Positions 35,348 to 46,547 of a stretch of DNA of 64,000 nucleotides are shown here, one piece after another. The position numbers and the translations under genes are program-made. Each line of letters begins with the position of its first letter. The stretch's first letter is position 1. Source of the DNA: Saturnia japonica. Taxonomy: Eukaryota > Arthropoda > Insecta > Lepidoptera > Saturniidae. Under the pieces are notes generated by a model that was given only the letters and a program-made list of their open reading frames with translations, was not told the origin of the DNA and made no database searches. The stretch covers positions 13,578,001 through 13,642,000 of the forward strand of contig CM065322.1 of NCBI GenBank assembly GCA_033032175.1. Reading direction: 5' to 3'.

Positions 35348-35881
35348 ACTATTCGATTAGCTGAATTCATCTGAGAAAGACTTATTATATTAATAGTCCA
35401 AGATCCCAGAGCAATAAGACACAACTTATTTTCTAAAGCATAGAACTATCGGTTCTTAGTAGTCTCGTGTACTTTTTAATACCTGTACGTTTGTGAAGTT
35501 GGCTCGGTGACACCTGCGCAGGTACCAGGTGAGAAAAGTAACTAAAAATCAGAGTTACTTAACTTAAATTTTAATGACTTATTTTTATATATATTTTGTA
35601 GAATATTACTCTGAAGTAATATCAAAAAAGTCAGACGTTTTCCATGGGCCAGAACTTTTGTCAGGCATTAAAGCTCTACAAAAAAAAAAAATGAACTTAA
35701 TTTATTTTTAAATGTCTGATTTTTATATATGTTATTAAGATAAATATTACAAAGTTATATTTAATCAGTCAGACAAATTGTAATGACCAAACATCCCCTA
35801 AACACAAAAATTACTCAACTATGAGTATGAGCACGAGAGCACTATACATGCGTTAACCGTTCGTTTCGAAAACCGGATGTA
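35348..35881. other. no gene recognised
   Basis: AT-rich separator between the BEL and gypsy remnants. Nothing identifiable. Confidence 0.3.
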
Positions 35882-37070
35882 CTAAACAGCACTTGGTAAC
35901 GGCCCTAGAAAGTCTATGGTGAGATCAACCCTGGATTGAGTTGGTAATTCTCTTTTCTTGAGTGGGTGTGATGGATTTGGTGCCGATACAGGCATGCATC
36001 CTTTACAGAACCGTACTAAATTTTCTCCGTCCTTATCATAGTTAGGCCACCAAACCTTCGCAACCTTCGCCCTAAGTCTCAACTTTATTGCGATAATTCC
36101 AGGATGGCTCTGGTGAGCAGTATCATAATACAAGCTTTGCTTAGTTTGGAATTAAATAGACGTGTGTGAAATTGTGTCCTCATATATTATTATGTCCTCT
36201 TAACAATATGTCATCAAAGCAACATAGGTCGTCCTCGAATAGCTTATAACCCTTTACTGCATCATCCCACTTTTTATTAAATACCTCTTGTTTCACTTTT
36301 TATATACCAATGTTAGTCTCAGAATGTTCTATAATATCTTTTAGCGATACGGCTATTGGTCTAGCATGGTCAATAATATCCTGGACGTAATCTCTGTATT
36401 GAGTTTTATCGTGGTTAAAGGTACATAATCAAGACAAGGTACCGACTATATAATTTTTCCCAGGACGATATAGTCTCAGTATCCCACGCTCAATCAGTGC
36501 ACAGGGTTTGGACTTCGGACCGAATACGACCTCGAGTGGTTTATGGTCAGTAATAAAGTCGAATTCCTTGCCATACAGAAACATGTGGAAGTGCTCACAG
36601 CCCATCCCAGTGTCAAAGCCTCCTTTTCAGTTTGGCAATACCGACGTTCACAATCACTCAGAGTTTTGTTTCCAAACCCAATAACGCGTGGACCACTTTC
36701 ATTTGTATGTAGTAAGACTGCCCCGAGTCCGACCGGGCTTGCATCTGTAAATACTATCATTTTATCGTCAACGTTGTAGTGCCCCAAATTTGGTTTGTCA
36801 CTCAATGCAGCCTTTAAAGCACAAAAGGCTGTTTGTCGACTTTTCCATCAAGAATCCCTAATATCAGCATTTCTGGCTGATTTTTGACGAAGCAATTGCT
36901 TCAATGGATCTGTAAGGGTCTGATCAAGGGTGACCATATTAGGAATCCATTTATTTTCTTCATAGTTTATGAGCCCTAAAAAGCTTTGTAGTTCCAAAAT
37001 GATGATCGGAGTCCTAAAATCTTTTATAGCCGATACATATTTGTTGAGTGTCGGATCATAGGACATTGAA
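35882..37070 (-). pseudogene. Ty3/gypsy pol remnant (RNase H, integrase zinc domain)
   Basis: Reading downward from about 37066 the minus strand gives the reverse transcriptase thumb and connection (SAIKDFRTPIIILELQSFLG), RNase H (MIVFTDASPVGLGAVLL and CERRYCQTEKEAL), the linker (RLYRPGKNYIVGTLS), then HQSHPGIIAIKLRLRAKVWW-like residues and VRFCKGC of the H2C2 integrase zinc domain. It stops in the integrase core at VDLTIDFLGPLPSAV. Frame changes and stops near 36500 and 36840, and loss of the protease and the catalytic reverse transcriptase, make it a pseudogene. At 36158-36180 the sequence ACACAATTTCACACACGT resembles the tail of the SINE at 12620-12655 and replaces a few pol codons. Confidence 0.8.
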
Positions 37071-37277
37071 CTTTGGTTGTTCCGTAGATACGCTTATTTC
37101 CTCCTAACATGATGTTATTCATAATTAATTTCTAAACATGTCTTGACAAAAACCAAATTGTTTTGACATCCTGAACCAATCAGCATCTCTACTTCAGTTC
37201 CACCTACTAAAACAAGCGAGTGTATCATTATGGAGAACATTAAAAACGTAATCAATTCTATCTTCTATCGCGTTCGC

Positions 37278-37819
37278 CTACTTTATATTTTCAACCCTTT
37301 GTTTCGACTTCTTTGATCTCTTCACATTTCCGCTCCTTTGAGCTTTGTTAGCTTCATTGGGTCGTTTTAGGCCTGTTCCCCTGCACTGAGCTTGAAAATG
37401 TCCCACTTTCTTGCATTTGTTACATACTTTTCCTTTAGCTGGGCACTTCTCATCGTACGCTAAATGGTTCCAGCTTCGCGAAGTATTTTCTTCCCGAGTT
37501 CTTCCGACGAACACTTTTCAATTATCCGATCGATTAAACTGTCCTCCATATTCATGAATTAGCATCTTAAAGCTCGAGGTCTTAGTCGAACTAAACAGTT
37601 CTCAAATTTCTCATTTTCTTCTATTTTTAATTGTCTGACTAAGTGTATCTCATAATGTTTATATTGCTTAGGTGCAAAATATTCATCTAACTTCTCTATT
37701 GCTACTTCAAATACATCTATATCACGATCATCTCCTTGGGTCGCCTTAACGTGGCTACCCGGTATATTAAAAAGTATTGCTTGACGTTTTTGTCCTCCCT
37801 CAATGCAACAAACTTGCAT
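37278..37819 (-). pseudogene. Ty3/gypsy gag remnant with zinc knuckle
   Basis: The upstream frame (37819-37559) reads KRQAILFNIPGSHV, EKLDEYFAPKQYKHYEIHLV and FENCLVRLRPRA, the usual capsid-like gag pattern (Y..P......E...F). The downstream frame (37514-37278) has the knuckle CNKCKKVGHFQAQC, a CX2CX4HX4C motif, in a lysine-rich setting. A frame change separates the two. It belongs to the same minus-strand element as 35882-37070. Confidence 0.8.
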
Positions 37820-38100
37820 TTATTATTTTTGAAACTAGTATTAACGTCAGCAGCTTCCAGGTAAATCTACAAACTACAAATATGAATCTGTGGACAATGA
37901 AAGAAATAAATAATGTCATATTTAGGTCACCAAATGGGCATCATCCTTTTAATGACCCGACACAATTGACACATTCATTATTTCTCATACATCATTCATT
38001 CGAACGCCCTAGTCCAAATTTAAAATGACAATGTTGTTTATACATAGACAAATACTGACAATACAACACAATAAGACAATTCTGTCTTCAACTTCATTAA

Positions 38101-38455
38101 ACGGGCGTTACCCTTATACAAAATTCATATTACGGGCATCACCCGTATAAACTTCATATTACGGGCATCACCCGTACAAACTTCATATTACGGGCATCAC
38201 CCGTATGAACTTCATATTACGGGCATCACTCGTATAAACTTCATATTGCGGGAATCACCCGTATAAACTTCACATTACGGGATCACCCGTATAAACTTCA
38301 CATTACGGGCATCACCCGTATAAACTTCCATGTATCACACTTTGAGATACATACGTCGCATCGCATCATGTACTTACAGGCATCACCTGTACTAATTTAC
38401 ATTATGAAGTCCTTACAGGCATCACCTGTTTCTGGACTACCAGGCATCGACTGGT
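38101..38455 (-). repeat. tandem hairpin array upstream of gypsy gag, loop CATCA
   Basis: Eight units with a 29-bp period (38101-38319) carry ACGGGCATCACCCGT or near variants, each a 5-bp stem with the loop CATCA. Three further units are spaced irregularly: ACAGGCATCACCTGT at 38376-38390 and 38415-38429, and ACCAG/CTGGT around GCATCGA at 38439-38455. Stem changes occur in pairs (G to A with C to T). On the element's own strand the array lies 5' of gag, in the place of a retroelement leader. The linker is TATAAACTTCATATT. Confidence 0.9.
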
Positions 38456-38749
38456 AACATCACAGCCTAACACAGATGTCACTCGTTCATGTCCAACTCA
38501 TCACGCTGATTTTGTAAATCATCACATGAACTTATGTAACCGGTGTCCCCTGTGATTTAGTCCACACAGAAAAAGACTCATGTTCTCCTTTGTACGATCA
38601 TAATTACATTATACAACATTAAACAATTTAATATTGGTGTAGTTTAGTACCTACTAGATAGCGAAGTCAACCATGCAACTCAACAGTATGTACGCATTTT
38701 GTATATACATACATATATTCATAATCTGAAAAATACAGGTATTCAATTT

Positions 38750-38790
38750 TGAGCTGACCGGGAATCGAATCCGGGTTCCCGAAGTTCAGA
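38750..38790 (-). repeat. tRNA-derived SINE fragment (B-box-like)
   Basis: On the minus strand GGAACCCGGATTCGATTCCC resembles a tRNA T-arm and pol III B-box. There is no cloverleaf around it, so it is a SINE remnant rather than a tRNA gene. Confidence 0.45.
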
Positions 38791-38815
38791 GACAGGTTTT
38801 TATTTTAATTTTATA

Positions 38816-39330
38816 TATCTATATTAATATAATAAAGCGGAACAGCTCTTATGCCCGTTTGTCCGCTTAAACACGCCAATCTCTGGAACTACCAGTCGGA
38901 TTCGAAAAATTATTTTTGTATACGATAGCCAGACTCTCGAAGAATAGTATACGCCATTTAAGATTAGGCTACACTCTCAGACAACCCTAAATACCTATCT
39001 TAGCCACGTAAGCCGGAAGTCGAGGCCCTTCAGAACCGCCGCAGCCGCGCGCGCCCGCGCAATCTTTAATGATACGGATATACAATGCTCCACAATAATA
39101 TTGGTCCTTAATATATATAAAAAAATCAGCGATAGCATACGCCTATCTCCCACACATAAGCCACAATAAGGTACTTTGTGACAAAGATTTGTTGAAAAAT
39201 GAAAAGTGATATATAAGCTCCATTTTTAGACATAGCACATAAATCCTTACAAACAAAAGTCACTTCATCATAAAAACAATTTTATGAAGTCAAACTTTGC
39301 TCCTTAGAGCATGCTACTTGGACACATAGT
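38816..39330 (-). repeat. dispersed repeat, same family as 56635-57170
   Basis: In reverse orientation it matches 56635-57170: shared words are TCTGGAACTACCAGTCGGAT-like, AATATTGGTC, AGCGATAGCATA and TTTGTAAGGATT with TTTATGATGAAGT. The end carries the TATTAATATAATAAAGCGG tail typical of Lepidoptera repeats. Confidence 0.65.
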
Positions 39331-39450
39331 TTAATAATAATAATAATAATAGCCTTTATTTAACAATCTTACATAATCTTTAAGTGAACAATACAAAATG
39401 TATATATTAATTATTTGACACCAGTACGTGAAGGTGATATCATTACTCAC
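39331..39450 (-). repeat. probable LINE 3' tail with (TTA)n
   Basis: The plus strand shows seven AAT units followed by AGCCTTTATTTAAC. Read on the minus strand this is AATAAAGGCT followed by a TTA microsatellite, the form of several insect LINE 3' ends. No LINE coding sequence is attached. Confidence 0.45.
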
Positions 39451-39934
39451 AGTAGTACTGTTAGTCCTCGTCGGCAAAATGTAGTGTATCTTTCTCTATT
39501 GTCGGCTCTTAGACGCGCATGTCCACGCACTCCCGCCGCTCACAGCTGACTGACTGTTTTGCGACCACATGTGCACTAGAGATGACCTAATGCTTCCCTC
39601 TCTTTCACTCACAGGCACTAAACGGGCAAAAGAAAGAAGCCTCCATGCAAAATCAAGTCTCTGAGTAACCTTTGCCGTACATTCAATCCTAGCATATTTC
39701 CTCTACCCTATTGTTAGCTTAGATTTACAAATAAATTAAACAAAGAATAGTTTAAATTGCTTATTTATCAGTTAGTAGAATTCATAGAGAATATAAAAAC
39801 TACAGTTTTATTTATAGGTACTATACAAAATTACTGCGAAATCATTAAATTACTATTCTATTCTCGCGAACTTTTCCGTTTCCCGGTAATACCCCGGGAC
39901 ACTAATCGTTTTCTTAAAAATGGCGCTTGAACAG
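39451..39934. other. no gene recognised
   Basis: No coding homology or repeat boundary was identified here. Confidence 0.3.
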
Positions 39935-40051
39935 TGTTATGTATTAAATGAGAATAATGAAACATCCTTCAGTAAGTCTATAAGACAACTACTAGTTTAT
40001 TTTTTAGATGTACCTCCACCAACAATATTATACTTAAGTACCTACATAACA
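39935..40051 (-). repeat. short 3' LTR (117 bp) of a Mag-like gypsy element
   Basis: On the minus strand a polypurine tract AAAAAAGGAGGAAGA is followed by TGTTATGTAGG, and 117 bp later the sequence ends TACATAACA. The ends form a 9-bp inverted repeat (TGTTATGTA/TACATAACA). Very short LTRs are known for Mag-type elements of silkworm. The fit with the adjacent minus-strand integrase supports the call. Confidence 0.6.
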
Positions 40052-40289
40052 TCTTCCTCCTTTTTTCTTTTACAATAATAATTATAGATAGATTTATAAA
40101 ACAAAACATTAATTACTCATTACCTCTATATCTATAAAACTATAGGTGTAGTTATGCACTAGTATATAACAAAGAAACCGAACAAAAAATATTAAGAAAA
40201 GGCTAAAGGTATAAATATTAAATCTTAACATATTATAACATAACATAAGCTTAGACATTAGACACGAAATCGCTCTGGCGTACGTATTG

Positions 40290-41400
40290 TTCTACCTGAC
40301 CGAGTGCAACGAACTGGAGGATCTGTGGGAGGACCAAATGGCATTTCTGTGGTCTTTGGTTCCTCACTCAAATAATTGTAATTTTTTCTTACTGATGGTT
40401 TTAGAATATGTTGTCTATTACGTCTATATAAGCTGTTCCGAGTTCAAACCCAGTAAGAACGGGGCTCTTTTGCTTCTCTCTCCACCGTTGCTCGTACCCA
40501 CCGATTTCCATCGCGCATATAAACCTGTTCAGCTTTTTCTAGCGGTTTCAACTGTTTTGTACCCCGATCGTAATATTTTTTACTTGTCGCGATTTTATTA
40601 TATCGGCTTTACGAATAGCTTTTGGCTCAAGTAACTTTTCACTAACAGGCAATCTAGTGTTTAATCTTCGCGACATCCGAAGCTGAGCAGGTGAATATTC
40701 TTCTCCGGAAATCGGAGAGTTACGATAGTTCAATAATGCCAGGTAAGGATCGTTTTTATCAGTCTGAGCTTCAATTAAAATATTCTTTACAGTTTGGACA
40801 TTACGCTCCGCCAACCCATTAGAGCGAGGATAATATGGTGAACTAGTTATATGTTCAAATTCCCACTGTCTAGCAAATTCTTTAAAATCTTCAGAAACAA
40901 ACTGTTTAGCATTATCAGTCATAATATTTTGTGGGATTTCATGACGCGAAAAAAATTGATTTTAATTTAGTTATGACGGTTAAACTCCTCAGATCGGTCA
41001 GAGATACAACCTCTATATATTTCGAAAAATAATCAACTACTAATAGAAAATACTTATCTTTTATCTGAAATATATCGGCAGCTAAGGATTCCCAGGGTAT
41101 TCCCGGTTGTGCATGAGGTACTAGCGGTTCCCTCGGCTGCGCGACCCGTCTTTCGATACAAGTCTCATGGCGCCCACAGTACGCTCGATATCACCTGCCA
41201 TACCTGGCCACCACATCACATCTCGAGCTCGCCTTTTACATTTATCAATACCTAGATGACCTTCATGAATCTTGTTAAGCATATCTTTTCTAAGACTTTT
41301 GGGACCCGGTGCCCCGGGAGAACCGTTTACGACGCCACGTCCCTGGCGCCATGCAGTCCTCGACACGGTATCTTAACGTCTTAACTTGGGGTGTTTTGTC
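40290..41400 (-). pseudogene. Ty3/gypsy (Mag-like) integrase region
   Basis: The minus strand reads the H2C2 zinc domain (KIHEGHLGIDKCKRRARDVM, WWPGM, about 41290-41190), then the integrase core with YFLLVVDYFSKYIEV (first Asp), MTDNAKQFVSEDFKEF (second Asp, 40922) and YYPRSNGLAERNVQTVK (Glu). It ends with EQVYMRDGNRWVRATVERE near 40450, the GPY/F-like tail. Frame changes occur near 41120, 40950 and 40570, so it is dead, but the catalytic residues themselves are kept. The LTR at 39935-40051 closes the element at the 3' side; the upstream part has been replaced at about 41400. Confidence 0.85.
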
Positions 41401-41530
41401 CGCGGGAGTTATTTTATTTCACTCCTACCCTCCGCTCTTGTGAGCGGCGAGCATTCTCCTATCCGCTAGTGGAGACGCGCCCGGTAGCAGTATCACCTCA
41501 GCCCCGGGTGTGTGTGTGTGTGTGTGTGTG
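41401..41530. repeat. unassigned spacer with (TG)n microsatellite
   Basis: The segment ends in eleven TG units (41509-41530). Read on the minus strand, the CA repeat directly follows the LINE fragment at 41531-42085 and may be its 3' tail. Confidence 0.5.
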
Positions 41531-42085
41531 TAATAATCACATATATTTAACAAACTCTGAATAGCTTTTCTTCTAAACGCTGCATTACTGTCAGAAAATA
41601 TGTCGAAATTTTCAGCTTTAGCATTATATAACTGTGTACATCTTATCAATACTGAATTATGGGCATAATTGGTCTTGGTTGAACGAACGTGAAAGGTCTG
41701 GGGTTTATGGATGTGTTTAGTTGTAGTCCTTAGACCAATTCGTTCCAACAAACATGAACAATCAATTTTATTGTTCATCAAATTATATAAAAACATCAGA
41801 TCAGCTACCAAGCGTCTATGTTTCAGGGATAACATACCCAATTCCCGTAAGTTCTCATTTATATCCGCTGATAAAAGCATATCACGACGTTTCAGAATCT
41901 TTAAAAATTTATTTTTAATGTTTTCAATTCTATGGCTATGTATGTTATAATACATATATAACATAAGCACAAAATAAAACTTTCATAGACGAATTATTTT
42001 TAAAATGAATTGATAATCTAGTTATGAAGCCCAACATTTTATAAGATTTCTGAGTAATGTATTCATAGTGATCTACAGGAAAATA
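41531..42085 (-). pseudogene. LINE reverse transcriptase C-terminal end
   Basis: The minus strand reads SYKMLGFITRLSIHFKNNSS, then FCAYV, HSHRIENIKNKFLKILKRRD, LRELGMLSLKHRRLVADLMF and FLYNLMNNKIDC. This is the region after the reverse transcriptase palm and thumb in Jockey/CR1-type LINEs (the Y......IE.IQ..F...L and L..L..R....L....K pattern). It ends in ICDYY followed by a CA microsatellite. The rest of the LINE is missing and the 5' side abuts hAT sequence. Confidence 0.75.
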
Positions 42086-44165
42086 ATCTTTCGGCAGGTA
42101 CAGAGGTCCCAGGAATAATTAAATATTTCCTTGCTAAATTCTACAATGTTGGAAAAACACTATTCATATCGATCCATAGATCAAGGGGATTTGATTTCAA
42201 GCTAGCAACAGGGTTTGCCAAGTAGAGACTAGTTTAGCCCTCTATCTCCCTCAGTACGTCTTGCTTGTTTCTCATGTACCAATTTTTTTTGGGTGCTCCA
42301 AAAATCATACTCGTCTTCGTTCGAGGAATTTCGTCGCTATTGCTGCTGCATGGGTGAGAGTGAGATATCATTGACATGTCTTCGTATAAAAAAAGCACGC
42401 GCGCATGCATTCGGATCATTAAAATGAACATTTTTAAACCTGGGGTCCAGGATGGTCGAAATTGCCAATAAAGGATTCGTTTCGATTAAGCCAATTCGGT
42501 TATTTAGCTCTTTCAATGCACGTTCCTTGAACCTCTCTATTAGGCCATTTTCGTCATTCTTTGAGTTTATATTCTTAATTTGTTATCTTAAGCAATTTAC
42601 AATTGGTATAATTTTGCTTATGGTTACGTATTTACCGCAGCATAATTCCCTGGTTACATATTGAAATGGTTGTAGTACCAGAATTATTTTTTGGATTAAG
42701 CTGTTTTTTGCGGCAGTGAGAACTTCTGGCGCTCTAGTTTTCTCAAATAAAATTTCAAGCAGTGTGCTTCTTCGCATGATGTATCTATCTAGCATATCAT
42801 AAGTACTATTCCAACGTGTGTTTACGTCCAATATTAATTTCAGTTAGTTCGCGCCTTGCTTTGCTCTTAATAAATCGCTTTGAACTACGCTATTTTTTGA
42901 ATATTTTACGATTTCTTTTACTTTTGTTATAAGTCCAGTGACTTGTTCTTCTTCAAGTATGTTTTCTCCAACACGGTTAATTGTATGTGCGAAGCAAGGT
43001 ATATGCTTTGATGGGTCTAAAAAGGTATTAACAGCGGCTATTAGATTGGTGCCTCTATCCGTAATAGCAGATACAATATTTTGCTTTGACAAGTCAAATC
43101 TTTTAATAATTTTGTCTAAATGTTCTGCAATGTTTTCTGCAGTGTGGCGAGTACTTAGTGGTTCCGTTGCGAGGACTTTTGATTTAAGGTTGTTATGTTA
43201 TATATCTAAATAATGGATACTAACTCCAAGAAAACTTCGTGTAGATCTCATTTCAGACCAAATATCAAACGTAATTGCATAAGAATCTGCTTGTTTCAAC
43301 TTAATTTTATAATTTTCTACGGCCACGTCGTAAATATCATCCAATCGTTGTTTTAACGTATCCACCGAAGGGAGTTTAATGTGAGGAGCTATCATTTTCA
43401 TTAAGTGACGAAACCCTTTGCCATTAATAATATGAAAAGACCTGTGATCTGTACAAATAAAATACAGCAAATGTCTGATAAACATTTCGAATTGCAGAAC
43501 TCCATCAAAATAAGAAGATGCTCTTTGCAATGTTTCAGTGATTGTGAGTTGAGTTTTTGTCATGTTCGTACTTGGAAAACATTTAATTATATTACTGTTT
43601 GTAGTTGTATTTCAAATTACTGCGTTCATCACTGAAGTGGATAAAATATCATTCATTTTACTTGCTTGTGTGCTGTATGGTCTAGTTTTCACTATTGAAT
43701 GATCTTCGTCAGTTTTTGTAGTATTTACATCTGCATTTTTCTCTTTACGTTGAAAAACTTTAGTTATCGTTTGATTTGAACTTGTTCTCTTTTTGACTGC
43801 ATCTTCTTGGGTACTGAAACCAAAATAAATAAATAACTGAATTGAACATCGGTATCGAGAATCGATAATTGTTTTCGACAATTGCCCGTCACTATTACGA
43901 ACATATATAAATTTTTTAAATTTTTCGTTTGTGTTATTTTCGACAATTACCTATCCATCACTATTAAGATCTATCTATATTAATAATTTTAATTTGCATC
44001 CGTAGTGGACTCATGACTCCTGTGTTATTTCAAACATGTAAAATAATATTCCAATGCACAAGGTCCATTACTCACCTTTTATTGTGAGTCTTCAAATGCT
44101 TTTGTTAATTGGAAGTGTTTCCACTAGTTTTAATAGTTTTGAAACATTTAACAGGAAGCACTGTT
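42055..44165 (-). pseudogene. hAT transposase pseudogene
   Basis: Reading down the minus strand: a BED finger part (KCFKTIKTSGNTSN, stop, QKHLKTHNK, about 44140-44083) followed by a donor-like GTGAG; KLPSVDTLKQRLDDIYD (about 43370) and YAITFDIWSEMRSTRSFLG (the start of the catalytic domain); VSAITDRGTNLIAAV, CFAHTINRVGENIL (about 43080-42955); DVNTRWNSTYDMLDRY (42830); ERFKERALKELNNRIGLIE and LDPRFKNVHF (about 42540-42420); and finally IIPGTSVPAERLFS (about 42070), the conserved C-terminal dimerisation motif. Several stops and frame changes are present. Of the three hAT remnants in the window this is the most complete, and it belongs to a different lineage from the one at 4942-6840. Confidence 0.85.
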
Positions 44166-44620
44166 GTCGTCATTATTACCAGACATCACTTTTTAGTGGA
44201 TGCGGCATAATAAAATAATTTGTCTCACTCCCTGAACTTAATATCAATCAAACTTCTAGCAATCTGTGCGATTATAATATAAATTTCCGAAACAAAACAA
44301 TCAAACATTTCTAATGAATGTGTCAACTTATTCTGTGAAATACCTACCCTACGAGTACGACCAAGGCTTCGAAAACGTTTAATAAAATAATAATAAAAAT
44401 TATACTCTAGAAAAAAAATTTACGCTTTAAATTTAACAACGAAAACATAATATAAATTAATATAATGCCATTACTGAAGTAACTTATGCAATTAATTAGG
44501 TATTATCAACTAGGATAAATCTTCCAAATTCAGTTTGTGTGTATTTTGTGGCAATACGTCTACGGTCAACTTTTGGTTGGGGATTCCAATAGCTGCAGTA
44601 GAGCTGTAAAGTATCGATAC
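42055..44620 (-). mobile_element. hAT transposon (ZBED-like), 3' side truncated
   Basis: A terminal-repeat-like start CAGTAGAGCTGTAAAGTATC (44595-44614) lies upstream of a BED finger and a hAT transposase, all reading on the minus strand. Repeated ATCGATAC/GTATCGAT words mark 44610-44725. The opposite end is missing: near 42060-42085 the hAT C-terminus runs directly into a LINE fragment. Confidence 0.65.
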
Positions 44621-46164
44621 CAATGAAAAGCATCGATCCTGGGATTAGCATCGAAACCTAAGTATCGATTCTAAAAATAATTGGCATCACAAGCAAAGTA
44701 TCGATACCTCTTCGGAATCGATTCCTTTTCCGTATCCCTAAGTCAGTCGTCCTTGTAAAAGCTTGCGCGTGGACGTGCGTTTCACCGCTGATGCCTTCTT
44801 ATAAAAATCACGCCGCATTTTTCTTCGATACACCCGTTACATTATTTGAACCGGATCTCTGGATGTACCACACACCGCCTAAAAGTATTAAACTAAGACT
44901 AGAGATATTAGCAGGAGAGAATAAATATAAAACGCAGCACAAGAAAAAGAGGACGCCCAACATGTTCGAGAAGAATGTAAAGCCGAACGCCCAGATTTAT
45001 CAACCGAAACTGTAGGAACAAATGCACCCGGAAACAAGATGGAAAAAGGCCATCCTGGAACTTCTACAGCAAAAAGTGTGCCAACATCCACCCACAAAAA
45101 GTTTTTAACATATTCGTCTACCTTGAAAAGGAGGAAAAGGCTGAAACTAGTAGTAGTTGAAGAAATAGTTCGCATTAGGATGTAACTGATAGATAAAAAA
45201 CTTGAGACAGATCACGAAGAATTGAGTTACGTGGGTAGTTATCGTTCATCACAAGAAAAAACTGCAGTGGAAACGTGACTAGATATTAGTCGGCAGGAAG
45301 TGAAAACACAGTGCGTCATTAATCATGGTATAATTGACTGTTAATGTGTCCGGTACCGCAAGAATAACACCTGCACCAGTTGGGGGCCCAACGGCCCTCA
45401 ACTACCTGCTACTGAAATTCCATTTGAAGCACGCTCGCCACTACCAGCTCCTGGTGGCACTGATGGAACCGTGCGTGCCCTTGCGAGTGCACTGGAATAC
45501 CTGGCCGCTGTATCTACTGCTACCAACTATTGCAATGACAGAATGCTAAGTCGACAAAGGACCCCGATGAAGTGATCTGCTTGAATGGCTACAATTCCAT
45601 CAATCCAAGCCATCCATGGACCAACCAAAGAAGCGGTAACAGCACTACTTATTGGTGCTACTTCCCCCGATGTTGTGATTTGTAGTATCTGTTACTCTAT
45701 TCACATGTTTAATCGGTGGAGAGTTGACAAAATAATGTCTATACTCTATGTTTTTGTCTCTGAGAAATAAGTTCTATATTACGTTTTAAGATTAATAAAT
45801 ACTAATAGATAGTTAAACGTGGTATTCATTTAAATATATACAACTCTAAATATCAAAATATAACAGTCGCGATGAGGGCAATGGATTTTTATGAACTAAG
45901 TGATAAAATTTAGTGACTGTTTCTACATGGACTAACAAGAAAACTTATCTGCGAGTATTTTCTTACTACAGTTCAATGACCAAAAAAAAAACATGATTGT
46001 TAAACAATTTTTAAACGATATAAAGGAAAAAAAACTAGTTGCATACAAGAATTTAACAAAAAAGAACTAATAAACATATTTGATCAATTACAATTACCTA
46101 AAATAGACTGCAATATTGAGGCTCTAAGATAAAAATCTTAGGCAGTTAGTTAAAAGTGGACAGT
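44621..46164. other. unrecognised, partly open region
   Basis: Several short plus-strand frames (44791-45015, 45334-45549, 45585-45770) can be read as pieces of one degraded gene: a basic segment (GENKYKTQHKKKRTPNMFEK), a lysine-rich stretch, HEELSYVGSYRSSQEKTAVE and PLPAPGGTDGTVRALASALE. The style resembles DNA-binding companion proteins of transposons, but I do not recognise a family. The sequence from 45780 to 46164 is AT-rich and featureless. Confidence 0.3.
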
Positions 46165-46469
46165 TGTTGTTGTTCCTCCAAGACGACAAAGAAGGAACGT
46201 GTGGTAAAAAATTGGTACGTAAAAAGTTAAATCGAATTACAGTAACATAGATATATTCAACGGCAACAACTTTGAGTTGTTTGAACAACAACTGTATTGG
46301 AAAAAATAACTATCATATTTTAGTCTATGATTTTATGAAAGCTAGTTGTATGTCTATGCTTTTGTAAAACAATGAAACGTGTAGTTGTGTCACATGTGTG
46401 AAAAAAAGGCTGATGGAGTCTCTTTATTGTAATGAAGAATCAGAACGGTTTTACTAAAAATACGTAACA
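46165..46469 (+). repeat. candidate 5' LTR of the copia element
   Basis: It begins TGTTGTTGTTCC and ends TACGTAACA, followed by TGGTAGCACACCGAGG (46471), a plausible initiator-tRNA-type primer site as in copia elements. It lies just upstream of the copia gag. No second LTR is seen, so the edges are tentative. Confidence 0.4.
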
Positions 46470-46547
46470 GTGGTAGCACACCGAGGTTAAACGCAGTTGT
46501 GGTTAAGCTCCGTGATTATTGAAAAATATTAAAGAAGAAAACTAAGA

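Noticed and set aside
38101..38455. CRISPR-like regular repeats
   Set aside because: The units are direct tandem repeats with near-identical linkers and no unique spacers, in a eukaryotic retroelement setting.
38750..38790. tRNA gene
   Set aside because: Only a T-arm or B-box-like word is present. There is no acceptor stem, D-arm or anticodon arm around it.
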